Source: Clostridia bacterium
GTDB taxonomy: Bacteria; Bacillota_A; Clostridia; Oscillospirales; Acutalibacteraceae
Reading direction: 5' to 3'
NCBI GenBank assembly: GCA_017423885.1
Contig: JAFPCJ010000142.1
Location: forward strand, 1 to 19,710
Length of the DNA stretch: 19,710 bases
Under the pieces are notes generated by a model that was given only the letters and a program-made list of their open reading frames with translations, made no database searches and was not told the origin of the DNA. The number at the start of each line of letters is the position of its first letter. Position 1 is the stretch's first letter. Position numbers and translations under genes: made by a program. This document shows positions 1 through 8,582 of the stretch, in pieces.

Positions 1-1
1 A

Positions 2-325
2 CTTTACCGCAAATGCGGGATGAAGGAAGAAGCCTTCGCCGCGACAGAGGCGGCAGAGCGCGCCGTATCACGGGCGGGGCTTTCGGACACCGTTTCCGCC
101 GCCACGGTACTGCTCAATACCGCGACCGTGTGCGCCGCCTTCGGTGCGCCGCAGGACGCCGTGGCACGCTACCGCCGTGCGATGGCGATCTACGCCCAAA
201 CGCTCCCCGCCGACGACGGACGCGTCGCCGCCCTCAAAAACAATCTCGCCGCCGCCCTTGTGGAGCTTGCAGAGTACGAGGAAGCGCTTGCGCTTTACGA
301 GGATGCACTCGCGCTCGGCAAAGCC
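2..325 (+). pseudogene. TPR-repeat protein fragment, open at the left edge and broken near 325
   Basis: The frame is open from the first bases of the window with no stop. It encodes TPR-like helical pairs: an Ala/Glu-rich segment, then ARYRRAMAIYAQTLPADDGR, an Asn-Asn-Leu-Ala-Ala-Ala helix, and YEEALALYEDALAL at about residues 87-99 counted from the ATG at 20. The spacing of Tyr, Ala and Leu is typical of tetratricopeptide repeats, which are protein-interaction scaffolds; no specific partner can be named. I counted 66% GC over positions 1-300 and about 51% over 361-660. The frame stays open to 814, but beyond about 325 it is the antisense of the glutamate racemase gene, so that part is not real. 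Both ends of the protein are therefore missing. It is either a fragment joined by misassembly or a gene broken by rearrangement. Confidence 0.6.
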
Positions 326-1000
326 GCCGCTTTTTTCAAGACAGCTTACAACTGCCTCTGCCGCCGCAGTACCCATGTTGATAAGGGTAACTGCATCTCC
401 CATGACCGCCGAAACAGTGCGGGAAAGCACAGGAAAATGGGTACATCCGAGAATAAGTGTATCGACTCCTGCTTCCATCATCGGCTCAACATACCGTCTT
501 ACCGTTTCTCGGACTACTGGATCATCCTCGCTGTACCAGCCTTCCTCAACCAACGGCACAAGAAGCGTACCGCTGTTTTCGACTACCAAAGCATCAGGCA
601 TTTTCTCAAGTATTCTCTTTTTATGCGAGCCGCTGTTTATGGTGGCGGCAGTTGCAAGAATACCGATTTTTTTGTTTTTTGTAGCTTTAAGTGCCGCATT
701 GACCGAATGGGAAACCACCTCAATAAACGGTACGGGAAGCTCTTTCGCGGTATCGGCAGCCACCGAAGACACCGTTCCGCAGGCGGCAACAATAAGCTTT
801 ACATCCTGACTTAACAAAAAGCGTTCGTCCTGACGGGTATATTTAATTATTGTTTCGGTGCTTCGCGTGCCGTAAGGTACGCGACCTGTGTCCCCGAAAT
901 AAACGATATTTTCTTTAGGAAGCTTTTTCATTATTTCTCTTGCCACGGTAAGTCCGCCGAGGCCCGAGTCAAAAATTCCTATAGCCCGTTCATCCGCCAT
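323..1000 (-). pseudogene. murI: glutamate racemase, C-terminus missing at a sequence junction
   Basis: Cofactor-independent interconversion of L- and D-glutamate for peptidoglycan. The N-terminus has IGIFDSGLGGLTV, then FGDT and VPYG. The first catalytic Cys is C74, in ACGTVSS; the family usually has ACNTAS, so the Asn is Gly here. The second is C186, in GCTHFPVL. I start at the ATG at 1000, which has AAGGAG eight bases upstream; the longer open frame to 1057 lacks support. Recognisable similarity ends around residue 226 (LINMGTAAAEAVVSCLEK), about 40 residues short of the usual 260-275. The open frame continues to 68, but that tail is the antisense of the GC-rich TPR fragment and is Arg/Gly-rich nonsense. 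The chromosomal gene is probably intact and the break an artefact, but a real disruption is possible. Confidence 0.8.
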
Positions 1001-1036
1001 CGCCGCATCTCCTTTTTTGATACAACAGTTCATATT

Positions 1037-1065
1037 ATAATACCATATTATATGCATTTTTGCAA
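1037..1065 (-). promoter_or_regulatory. candidate promoter of glutamate racemase gene
   Basis: On the minus strand, a TTGCAA box (1060-1065) and a TATTAT box (1037-1042) are separated by exactly 17 bases. A perfect TATAAT (1047-1052) overlaps the spacer but has no good -35. The region is very AT-rich and lies between the upstream terminator and the racemase ribosome binding site, as expected for a sigma-A-type promoter. Confidence 0.45.
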
Positions 1066-1089
1066 CTGTTTTAGCAAAAAGAATGAAAG

Positions 1090-1125
1090 AACGCAGAGGA
1101 ACTTTCGTTTGGCTTCCTCTGCGTT
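1090..1125 (-). terminator. intrinsic terminator after the deacetylase gene
   Basis: A perfect 12-bp inverted repeat (AACGCAGAGGAA / TTCCTCTGCGTT) surrounds a 12-base loop, 15 bases beyond the deacetylase stop. On the minus strand it is followed by a T-rich stretch (TTCTTTCATTCTTTTT). It separates the deacetylase gene from the racemase gene. Confidence 0.8.
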
Positions 1126-1139
1126 TTTAAAACTTTTGA

Positions 1140-2270
1140 TTATTTCCAGAATCCGTATTCATCAAGGGAGCGGAACTCATAGCCTTGGGATATTGCATAG
1201 TCTATGATTTTTCCGAGATTGGCAACATTATACGGCGAGGTGCTGTGAAGCAGGATGACCGCGCCCGGATGCAGGCGAGAAATTACCGTGTTATATGCTT
1301 CTTCGGTCTTTGCCGCATTGCTTGTATCCTGTCCTGCAGGATCCCAATCGGCATAAGCCACCGACCAGAAAGCCGAGCGGTATCCCATCTGATCTACAAC
1401 ATCAAGTGCACTTTGGGAGAATGCTCCCGTAGGGAAACGGAAATATTTGCTGTCATAACCGTAATTCACGCGCATAAAGTTATGCGCTCCGAGCAGTTCC
1501 TTTGCCATCCGCTCGCGGTTTATAGTGGTAAAATCGGGATGAGTGGTGCTGTGATTGCCGACTATATGCCCCTCTGATATCATTCGGCAAACTGCATTCG
1601 GATCGTCCTCAAGATAATCAAGCGTGCAGAAAAATGCCGCTTTCACATTCTTTTCTTTAAGCGTATTAAGCAATCTTTCTGTAAGGTCCTGAAACTTATA
1701 GCCGCAATCAAAGGTGAGATACAAAACCTTTCCCTCGGTCTTATTATCCCATGCGAGGGCATTCATATTATAGCCGTCAAATACCTTCTGATTATTTACG
1801 GTGATGCTGTGCGGAGCACCGTTTTTAGCCACTCCAAAGGAGAAACCGTTTCTTGCAGCAGACAGTCCGCGCGTATTATTAGGGTCATTCAAGGTGTATT
1901 GGATCACGGGAAGTACCGGCAATCCTGTATAGGTCTTGCCTGCATTTACCGTTTTGGGTGTATAGGTTATAGTCAACGGATCGTTTGATACGGGCGGCTT
2001 AGGCGCAGGCGCTACAGCAGGCTTTGATGACGGTGCACTTGAAGTCGGTACGCTTGACGAGGGTACGCTCGCAACCGATGACGGCTCTTCGCTTGATAAG
2101 GTCTCACTTGAAACTGCTTCTTCGGAAGATGTATTTTCCTCTGACGAGGTAACGGTATTATCGCTTTGAATGCTTGATGACGAAGCCGTGTCGGTTTCAT
2201 CGATCCTTTTGCATGCCGCAAAGCTTAAAACCAAAAGCAATGCTATAACAACCGATATTATTCTTTTCAT
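1140..2270 (-). CDS. polysaccharide deacetylase lipoprotein (PdaA-like)
   Basis: A 376-residue NodB-family carbohydrate esterase, probably acting on peptidoglycan at the outer membrane face. The N-terminus is a lipoprotein signal: KR, a hydrophobic stretch, then FAAC with the lipidated Cys at residue 20. Residues 29-95 form a Ser/Glu/Pro-rich spacer. The catalytic domain follows: YLTFDCGY with Asp188 (metal ligand/base region; the second Asp of the usual TFDDG is Cys, a substitution seen in the PdaA branch), the metal-binding pair His240 and His244 in NHSTTH, RFPTG, and a C-terminal VILLHSTS containing the last catalytic His. Start: ATG at 2270 behind AAGGGGAAG. A small inverted repeat (2283-2301) lies just ahead of the ribosome site. 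Substrate (muramic delta-lactam formation or another sugar) is inferred. Confidence 0.85.
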   Translation of the reverse strand: MKRIISVVIALLLVLSFAACKRIDETDTASSSSIQSDNTVTSSEENTSSEEAVSSETLSSEEPSSVASVPSSSVPTSSAPSSKPAVAPAPKPPVSNDPLTITYTPKTVNAGKTYTGLPVLPVIQYTLNDPNNTRGLSAARNGFSFGVAKNGAPHSITVNNQKVFDGYNMNALAWDNKTEGKVLYLTFDCGYKFQDLTERLLNTLKEKNVKAAFFCTLDYLEDDPNAVCRMISEGHIVGNHSTTHPDFTTINRERMAKELLGAHNFMRVNYGYDSKYFRFPTGAFSQSALDVVDQMGYRSAFWSVAYADWDPAGQDTSNAAKTEEAYNTVISRLHPGAVILLHSTSPYNVANLGKIIDYAISQGYEFRSLDEYGFWK

Positions 2271-2307
2271 TTTTTACTTCCCCTTAAAACTTCTTTTTAA
2301 GCCTTTG

Positions 2308-3018
2308 TCAGATATAATCCACATTATGATACTTGGTTGGAAGTCCCTCTTTATATAAATGCGAATCGTTGGCAAGACAATAGGCGCACGGAATACAAGT
2401 GCCTTTGGCTTCGGAAAATTTAATTATCGATACACCTGTATGGCTTATATCAAAATGAGTAGCAAACATCGGATAGGGTATATCAAGCAGACTGCTTAAA
2501 AACGCTATGCCGAAGCCCTGATGAGCAAATAAGGCTACTCGCTCCTTTGTAGGCTCTACCGCCTCGTAAACACCGCGCTCGCGGTCATGCTTATAGCCGA
2601 GAGACAGCATAAACGCATCGGTCTCACGCGCTATCCGCTCAACTCCCTTTTTATTTTCCTGATACCGCGGATGCTCGCACCAATTTTCTCCGAGCTCTCT
2701 TATTTCCTTACTCATAAAATGCTCGCGGGTATTCTTATCGTGAAAAAGCCACGTTCTGCGCCCATTCTCATTTTCGACAGTAAAATCTCCCCACGCATAG
2801 CCCTCGTTACAAAAATCAAGTTGAGTGATCTCTTTTTTTACAAGCTGGGCAGTAGGCTCGGCGGTAAGTATCGCACGATTAGAGGTAGAAGCAAATATTT
2901 TATCGATGCCGTATACCGCAAGTCTCTTAGCTACCGCCTCTGCCTGCCTATGACCGAGCTCGGTAAGCGAATCGGGATTATATATAGGGTCTCCATGTCT
3001 TACATAATACAAAATCAT
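2308..3018 (-). CDS. histidine phosphatase family protein
   Basis: A 236-residue phosphoglycerate-mutase-like phosphatase. The phospho-accepting motif is at the very N-terminus, YYVRHGDP with Arg7 and His8. ASTSNRAILTAEP carries the second conserved Arg and FAHQGFG the second catalytic His. The TELGHRQAEAVAKRL helix is typical of the broad-specificity members. The ATG overlaps the stop of the MATE transporter gene by four bases (ATGA), so the two are translationally coupled. Substrate cannot be deduced. It lies outside the microcompartment operon, beyond its terminator, and a metabolic link is not evident. Confidence 0.85.
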   Translation of the reverse strand: MILYYVRHGDPIYNPDSLTELGHRQAEAVAKRLAVYGIDKIFASTSNRAILTAEPTAQLVKKEITQLDFCNEGYAWGDFTVENENGRRTWLFHDKNTREHFMSKEIRELGENWCEHPRYQENKKGVERIARETDAFMLSLGYKHDRERGVYEAVEPTKERVALFAHQGFGIAFLSSLLDIPYPMFATHFDISHTGVSIIKFSEAKGTCIPCAYCLANDSHLYKEGLPTKYHNVDYI

Positions 3019-4391
3019 GACTTATTCTCCTTTTGAGATTGAAGTTTTTTGATTCTTCGTTTATAAATAATTGTAAAAGTGGTCATAAGCGCTATAAATG
3101 TAAGTGCCCATGAAATCGGATACGAAATGTAAAGCACGGGCAAGGTATGCAGTTTTTCAATACGGAAAACAGTATATATCCAAAGCACCCTGAAGCCACA
3201 GGCACCGAGCAATGTTATTATCATGGGTGTTAGTGCGGCACCTATTCCGCGCATTGCTCCGCTTGAAACATCCATAATTCCGCAAAGGAAATACGGCAAG
3301 CAAACATAAGACATGCGCAAAATACCCCATCGGATTGCTTCGCTTGAGTCGGTTATATAAATAGAAAGCAACGGCTTTGCAAAGAGAAATACAAGACCAC
3401 CCAAAATAATACCAACCGCAGAAACGCTTACAAGGCATACCTTTATAACTGCCTTAACGCGCTTGTAATTTCCTGCGCCGCTGTTTTGGCCTGTAAAATT
3501 AAGAGCTGTCTGCTGAAAAGCGTTCATAGTTACATAAACGAAGCCCTCGATATTTCCGGCGGCAGAGGCGCCCGACACCACCACCGCACCAAAGGAATTA
3601 AGTGAAGACTGTATCAAAACATTTGAAAGAGCAAAACATGAGCTTTGTATACCTGCAGGAATTCCCATCCGTAATATCCGCTTTAACGAATCGGAATATA
3701 TTCTGAGCTTTTTAATTTCAAGACGGCAGGCATCAGTACGACGCATAAGCGTTAATATAACCAATATACAGGCAATAAACTGCGAAATGGTAGTAGCAAG
3801 CGCTACTCCTGCAACATCAAGCTTTATAAGCGTGACAAAAACAACATTCAGTAAAACGTTTATAACTCCCGATATCGTAAGAAATATAAGTGGTGAACGC
3901 GTATCGCCCGCGGCGCGCAGTATAGCTGCTCCGAAATTGTAAAGCAATATCGGCAGAATACCTGCAAAATATATTCTTACATAAACCGCGGAAAGTTCTA
4001 TTATCGCTTCAGGCGTTGCCATCAAAGCAAGTATCTTTTCCGCAAAAACAACACCGAATACCGTCAGAAAAACTCCGCATATTATAGCAGTCGGAATAGC
4101 TGTATGCACGGTACGACTGATAAGCTTATCGTTTTTTGCGCCTATTGCATGAGCCGTGGTGATGCCGGCTCCCACCGAAAGACCCATAAACAGATTGACA
4201 AGCAGGTTTATAAGAGAACCTGTTGCCCCTACTGCGGCAACCGAAGTGCTTCCGCAAAAGCGACCTACTACTATCAGGTCTGCAGCATTAAACAAAAGCT
4301 GCAGAATACCTGTAAGAATAATAGGTATGGTATAGGTGATAACGCTGCCTAACAGCGGTCCGTTCAACATATCGACATTTTTATTCCTCAA
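3015..4391 (-). CDS. MATE family efflux transporter
   Basis: A 458-residue polytopic membrane protein with the MATE signature at its start (DMLNGPLLG, then IPIILTGILQLLFNAADLIV and GRF) and repeated hydrophobic segments consistent with twelve helices in two bundles. The family exports cationic drugs or metabolites with Na+ or H+; the substrate is unknown. The start chosen is a TTG at 4391: a GAGGTG ribosome site lies seven bases upstream, and it keeps the family N-terminus. The ATG at codon 8 has no well-spaced site. The gene is followed with a four-base overlap by the histidine phosphatase gene. Confidence 0.87.
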   Translation of the reverse strand: MRNKNVDMLNGPLLGSVITYTIPIILTGILQLLFNAADLIVVGRFCGSTSVAAVGATGSLINLLVNLFMGLSVGAGITTAHAIGAKNDKLISRTVHTAIPTAIICGVFLTVFGVVFAEKILALMATPEAIIELSAVYVRIYFAGILPILLYNFGAAILRAAGDTRSPLIFLTISGVINVLLNVVFVTLIKLDVAGVALATTISQFIACILVILTLMRRTDACRLEIKKLRIYSDSLKRILRMGIPAGIQSSCFALSNVLIQSSLNSFGAVVVSGASAAGNIEGFVYVTMNAFQQTALNFTGQNSGAGNYKRVKAVIKVCLVSVSAVGIILGGLVFLFAKPLLSIYITDSSEAIRWGILRMSYVCLPYFLCGIMDVSSGAMRGIGAALTPMIITLLGACGFRVLWIYTVFRIEKLHTLPVLYISYPISWALTFIALMTTFTIIYKRRIKKLQSQKENKS

Positions 4392-4434
4392 TGCCGTTCA
4401 CCTCAAAAAGCTAAATTTTAATTATATGCATAAC

Positions 4435-4464
4435 AAAGCCAACAGCCTTTCAGCTGCTGGCTTT
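4435..4464 (-). terminator. hairpin terminator at the end of the microcompartment operon
   Basis: An inverted repeat with 12-base arms (AAAGCCAACAGC / GCTGCTGGCTTT, one G-U-compatible mismatch) and a six-base loop begins four bases after the stop of the iron alcohol dehydrogenase. The minus-strand tail is only partly T-rich (CTTTGTTATG), so some read-through into the MATE gene is possible. Confidence 0.6.
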
Positions 4465-4467
4465 ATT

Positions 4468-5601
4468 TTACGGTGCAATTTTAATAAGAAGATTTTCGAT
4501 TGCTTCTTCTGTTACCTCGCGCGGATTAGAGGCTGTACAAAGATCATCCATTGCGGCTTTGATTATGTTTTCCTTTTCGCGCTCGAAATCCTCTCGAGAG
4601 ACTCCTGCATCCCAAAGCGTTGCAGGTATCTCCATACGGCGAAGCATATATTTTACTTCGTCTATAAGACTTTCAACCGCTATTCTTACAGTATCATGCG
4701 GCAAATGTATCTTTCGTGCAATATCAGCATATCGTATAGCCGCTTCAATAGGCTCTGCTCCAAAGCAAGCGCGAAGATGCGCGTTAAAACGGATGACATG
4801 CGGCAAAAGCATTGCATTCGCTCTTCCGTGAGGTATGTGGAATTTAGCGCCAAGCGCATGAGCGATACCATGGTTTATTCCAAGTCCCACCTCGTTAAAC
4901 GCCATACCTGCAAGGCAGGATGCACTATGCATTTTCTCTCTTGCAATTTCATCGCTTCCATCCTTATAAGCATAGGGCAGATATTGGAAAGCAAGGAGCA
5001 AGGCCTTCTCCGCCAAAGCGTCAGAGGCGTCGTTTGCGTTGACCGAAACAAGTGCTTCAAAAGCATGGGTGATAACATCCATTCCTGTATCCGCTGTAAT
5101 GGAAGGCGGTGCAGTAAGCACAAGCTCGGGATCGAGTATTGCAAGATCGGGAAGCATTCCCTCGTCAACCAGCGGATATTTAAGATTGTCAGCATCATCG
5201 GTAACTACTGCAAATTTGGTCACCTCGGAGCCTGTTCCGCTTGTGGTTGGGATAGCGATCAGCTTAAGGTCGCCCATTCCCGACTTCTCGCCCATAAACA
5301 CTATTGCCTTTGCGGCATCTATGGGAGAGCCACCGCCGAGCGCAATAACTATCTCGGCATTGTTTGCTTGTATAAACTTAAGACCTTCGGCAATCAATGA
5401 TGTTGTAGGATCGGGCTTGACCTCATCAAATATCGCTATGCTTTTGTAGTCGGTCATTTTATCGGTGATCTTATTGATCATTCCCGATTTCACCATAAAC
5501 TTATCGGTGATTATTACTGCCGACTTACCTGCAAATTCCTTTAGTGTATCAAGTGCGTTTTTGTTGAAGCGCACCTCGGTACGTATCTTAAATCTGTTCA
5601 T
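4468..5601 (-). CDS. pduQ: iron-containing alcohol dehydrogenase (PduQ-like)
   Basis: A 377-residue group III alcohol dehydrogenase, proposed to reduce propanal to 1-propanol while regenerating NAD+ for the aldehyde dehydrogenase; lactaldehyde reduction is also possible. Visible motifs are the nucleotide-binding GGGSPIDAAKA, the family signature TTSGTGSEVT, and the metal-ligand helices NHGIAHALGAKFHIPHGRAN with the conserved His residues. The N-terminus (MNRFKIRTEVRF) goes straight into the fold, with no encapsulation helix. The ATG comes one base after the PduL stop, with AAAGG inside the PduL end, so translation is coupled. It is the last gene of the operon. Confidence 0.85.
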   Translation of the reverse strand: MNRFKIRTEVRFNKNALDTLKEFAGKSAVIITDKFMVKSGMINKITDKMTDYKSIAIFDEVKPDPTTSLIAEGLKFIQANNAEIVIALGGGSPIDAAKAIVFMGEKSGMGDLKLIAIPTTSGTGSEVTKFAVVTDDADNLKYPLVDEGMLPDLAILDPELVLTAPPSITADTGMDVITHAFEALVSVNANDASDALAEKALLLAFQYLPYAYKDGSDEIAREKMHSASCLAGMAFNEVGLGINHGIAHALGAKFHIPHGRANAMLLPHVIRFNAHLRACFGAEPIEAAIRYADIARKIHLPHDTVRIAVESLIDEVKYMLRRMEIPATLWDAGVSREDFEREKENIIKAAMDDLCTASNPREVTEEAIENLLIKIAP

Positions 5602-5602
5602 A

Positions 5603-6256
5603 TTACCTTTGTATCTCTACTATAGAAACCTTATCGCCGTTTTTAATGGCGGCGGCGTTTGCATCATCGGTATCGAGATGCATTTCCAAACTGAATTTAT
5701 CGCTCACGCGAACCTGCACATCATAAAAACGTGTGCGGCGCTCGCTGTTAACATCAACGGTAACATACTCATTATCGTTAACGCCGAAACGTTTACCGTC
5801 CTCAAGGCTCATATGTATATGACGGTTTGCAATTATGCAACCCTCTTTAAGCTCTACAATACCCTTGGGTCCGATAATTGTAACAGGTGCAGAGCCTGCA
5901 GTCTTTCCGCTTTCGCGAACAGGCGGCTTGACCTTGAGCACATAGGAATCCGTTCGGGATATCTCTACCTGCGAGTCAGGACGCTCGGGACCCAACACAC
6001 GTACCTTTTCAATAGGACGAAGCGAAGGTCCTACGATGGTGAGCTGTTCTTTGCAGGCATACTGTCCCGGCTGGGAAAGATCCTTCATTGGAGTAAGCTC
6101 ATAGCCCTCACCGAAAAGGATATTTATATGCTCGCGGCTCAAATGAATATGACGGTTTGAAATGCCGACGGGAATACCGTCCGAAGAAGAGGCGGTACCG
6201 TCTGCCTGAAGTGCCTTTAAAACGGCCTCAGCTACAGCCGAAACATTGATCTCCAT
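5603..6256 (-). CDS. pduL: PduL-type phosphate propanoyltransferase
   Basis: Converts propionyl-CoA and phosphate to propionyl-phosphate and CoA, so CoA is recycled inside the compartment. The 217-residue protein has the two-domain PduL pattern: NRHIHLS (His36, His38), NRHIHMS (His146, His148) and LEMHLDTDDANA (His193), the zinc-binding and active-site elements of the family. Residues 1-18 (MEINVSAVAEAVLKALQA) form an amphipathic helix followed by a Ser/Gly linker, as expected of an encapsulation peptide. It sits between the aldehyde dehydrogenase (16-base gap) and the iron alcohol dehydrogenase. AAAGGAG precedes the ATG. Confidence 0.93.
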   Translation of the reverse strand: MEINVSAVAEAVLKALQADGTASSSDGIPVGISNRHIHLSREHINILFGEGYELTPMKDLSQPGQYACKEQLTIVGPSLRPIEKVRVLGPERPDSQVEISRTDSYVLKVKPPVRESGKTAGSAPVTIIGPKGIVELKEGCIIANRHIHMSLEDGKRFGVNDNEYVTVDVNSERRTRFYDVQVRVSDKFSLEMHLDTDDANAAAIKNGDKVSIVEIQR

Positions 6257-6272
6257 AAGGCGTTCTCCTTTA

Positions 6273-7736
6273 TCAGATTATACGGAAGCTGTCTGCCATT
6301 ACGCAACGACGCTTTCTTGTGAAGCTACGTGCAGATGTAAGTCCCTCACCGGTAGGTCCTGCGATAGTAAAGGTGGTATGACCCTCACCGCCGAAGCCGA
6401 TACCTGCATAGGACGGAGCGTTTTTAACGAAAATAGTGGTCTCGACCGCCGCGGCAAAGCGGGAAAGATGATCGATATTCTTGGAATGCATATGAGCGGT
6501 ATGACGGTTTCCGTGCTCCGCCTTAACTGCAAGCTCGATAGCCTTATCAATGTCGGGAACTCCAACGATCGGCAATATCGGCATCATAAGTTCTTCCTGA
6601 ACAAAGGGATGCTCAAAGCCTGTCTCGCAGATGATGCAACGGATATCACTTGATACCTTTACACCGATCATATCAAGAAGCACAGCGGCATCGCGGCCTA
6701 CGCACTTACGGTTGACCGTCTTCTTGGTCTTACCCGTCTTCTTATCGGTAACGTCAACAAGAACGATATTGGCGAGCGCATCTGCCTGAGCAGCAGAGAT
6801 AAGATATGCACCGTTCTTCTGCATCTCGGAGATAAGACGGTCTTTAATATTATTGAATGCGAAAACTTCCTTTTCTGCAATGCAGGGAAGATTGTTATCA
6901 AAGGTACAGCCGTCTATAATATCCTTACCTGCCTTTACGATATCGGCGGTATCGTCAACTATAACGGGGGGATTGCCCGCGCCTGCGCCTATAGCCTTTT
7001 TGCCTGAAGAAAGTACCGAACGAACAACTCCGGGACCGCCTGTGCAAACAAGCAGGCGAATTGCAGGATGGGTCTGCATGATCTTGGCAGAATCCATTGT
7101 GGGCTTATCCATAGATGCAACGAGAACCTCGGGACCGCCTGACATCTTGGAAGCGCGGTTAACAAGGTCTACCGCGTAGTTAGAAGTGCAGATAGCACCG
7201 GGATGGGGATTGAAAACAACTCCGTTTCCTGCGGCTATCATGCCCATACTGTTACAGATAACAGTCTCGCTCGGATTTGTACTCGGGGTAATAGCACCAA
7301 CCACTCCGAACGGTGCCATCTCAACAAAGGTAAGACCGTTATCGCCGGTCTTGGCTTCGCTTATTATATCCTCGGTACCGGGGGTCTTATCAGCAACAAG
7401 CAGATGCTTGAGGCGCTTATGGTCTACTCTGCCCATTCCGGTCTCGCTGACACCTATTTCAGCCATTATTGCGGCTTCCTTACGGGTAAGCTCGCGGATA
7501 GCAGTTATGATTTTTTCGCGCTTTTCAACGCTCATTGCTCTTACTGCCTTATAACCCTCTGATGCGGCGGCAATAGCATCATTCATATCCGAATATATAC
7601 CTACAAGACGTCTTCCCTGATATTCGGTACTGCTGTATGCGGCACCGCTTGCAGCGGTGGGAGCGCTTGTATTACCGAGGGCGCCGACCACCTGCTTTAC
7701 TATCTGTTCTATTTCTGCTCTGCTTATCTCAGCCAT
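6273..7736 (-). CDS. pduP: CoA-acylating propionaldehyde dehydrogenase (PduP/EutE-like)
   Basis: Oxidises propanal with NAD+ and CoA to propionyl-CoA. The 487-residue length fits the family. Residues 5-20 (SRAEIEQIVKQVVGAL) form an encapsulation helix, then a Ala/Thr/Ser linker to about residue 38. Further on are GVVGAITPSTNPSETVICN, the nucleotide-binding CTGGPGVV (231-238), GAGAGNPPVIVD, and the catalytic Cys285 in NNLPCIAEKEV. The end, RSFTRKRRCV, is typical of EutE/PduP enzymes. The ATG at 7736 has GGAGG upstream. The 67-bp gap to the regulator contains a TATAAT without a convincing -35, so a weak extra promoter is possible but unproven. Confidence 0.94.
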   Translation of the reverse strand: MAEISRAEIEQIVKQVVGALGNTSAPTAASGAAYSSTEYQGRRLVGIYSDMNDAIAAASEGYKAVRAMSVEKREKIITAIRELTRKEAAIMAEIGVSETGMGRVDHKRLKHLLVADKTPGTEDIISEAKTGDNGLTFVEMAPFGVVGAITPSTNPSETVICNSMGMIAAGNGVVFNPHPGAICTSNYAVDLVNRASKMSGGPEVLVASMDKPTMDSAKIMQTHPAIRLLVCTGGPGVVRSVLSSGKKAIGAGAGNPPVIVDDTADIVKAGKDIIDGCTFDNNLPCIAEKEVFAFNNIKDRLISEMQKNGAYLISAAQADALANIVLVDVTDKKTGKTKKTVNRKCVGRDAAVLLDMIGVKVSSDIRCIICETGFEHPFVQEELMMPILPIVGVPDIDKAIELAVKAEHGNRHTAHMHSKNIDHLSRFAAAVETTIFVKNAPSYAGIGFGGEGHTTFTIAGPTGEGLTSARSFTRKRRCVMADSFRII

Positions 7737-7803
7737 TTAATTTTCCTCCAAATCAAGTATTTAATCCTATCAAAGAGTTTTTTGCTCATTATAAATGCAA
7801 TAT

Positions 7804-8565
7804 TTATTCAAATATAAGTTCCACACCGGCATCCTTAAGCTTTTCGCGCCATCTCTCACCGGGGTCAGTATCGGTTACTATTGTATCAACCTCTTTAATT
7901 GAACAGACCTTCACAAACGAGGACCTGTCAAACTTTGAGGAATCGACCGCAAGTACCTTTTTATTGGCGGCTTTGAAAAACGCCTTTTTGATCTCGCTGT
8001 CACGCTCGTTCGAATCGGTTACACCCATTTCACCGTCAAGTCCCTTGCAGGAGCATATCGCGATATCAACATGAAATCCCGATACCATACGCTCTGCCTG
8101 ATAACCCACAAGCGAAAGTCCGCCCTCTTTAAGAACGCCGCCTGTTGACACTACCATCCAATCAGGCTTATTGCACAACTCAATAAGTATCTCTATTGAA
8201 TTGGTTATAAGCGTGATCTTCTTTCGGTCAAGAATATTTTTTATAACATTAAGCGCCGTAGTGCTCGAATCAAGCATAACGTAATCGCCGTCATGTATCA
8301 TTTCGCTTATCTGCGCCGCAATCTGCCGCTTGCTTTCTACATTAGTCTGCTTACGGACATGAAACGGCAGATCTATATTGAAGTTTTCGTTTTTGACCGC
8401 GCCGCCGTAGGTTTTTCTTGCCAAACCATCCTTATCAAGCTTTTCAAGGTCGCGGCGGATGGTCTCCTCCGTAACATCGAACTCCTTTGCAAGATCACTT
8501 ACTACGACCTTGCCTTCCAAGGAAAGCTTGGCTAAAATAGCGTTTCTGCGTTCGATCGCTAACAA
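7804..8565 (-). CDS. DeoR-family transcriptional regulator
   Basis: A 253-residue regulator. The N-terminal winged helix-turn-helix (about residues 6-57) carries VVSDLAKEFDVTEETIRRDL and the DeoR signature EKLDKDGLARKTYGGAV. The C-terminal sugar-phosphate-sensing domain carries DYVMLDSSTTALNV and ITNSIEILIEL. DeoR proteins are usually repressors released by a phosphorylated sugar; here fuculose-1-phosphate, rhamnulose-1-phosphate or DHAP would be logical, by inference. The start is an unusual TTG at 8565 with AAAGGAG eight bases upstream; no ATG fits the family N-terminus. A perfect 17-bp palindrome lies directly upstream. The gene sits inside the operon, after the shell genes and before the last three enzymes. 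Confidence 0.9.
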   Translation of the reverse strand: MLAIERRNAILAKLSLEGKVVVSDLAKEFDVTEETIRRDLEKLDKDGLARKTYGGAVKNENFNIDLPFHVRKQTNVESKRQIAAQISEMIHDGDYVMLDSSTTALNVIKNILDRKKITLITNSIEILIELCNKPDWMVVSTGGVLKEGGLSLVGYQAERMVSGFHVDIAICSCKGLDGEMGVTDSNERDSEIKKAFFKAANKKVLAVDSSKFDRSSFVKVCSIKEVDTIVTDTDPGERWREKLKDAGVELIFE

Positions 8566-8582
8566 AATAACAACTCCTTTTT

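Noticed and set aside
68..322. Apparent C-terminal extension of glutamate racemase
   Set aside because: It is the antisense of the GC-rich TPR fragment, and its Gly/Arg/His-rich sequence has no racemase character.
4336..5400. Plus-strand open frame of 354 codons opposite the iron dehydrogenase and MATE start
   Set aside because: Crosses two real genes and a terminator on the other strand; Cys/Arg-rich with no family resemblance.
7737..7803. Promoter for the aldehyde dehydrogenase
   Set aside because: A TATAAT is present on the minus strand but I find no -35 at 16-18 bases, so it is not listed.
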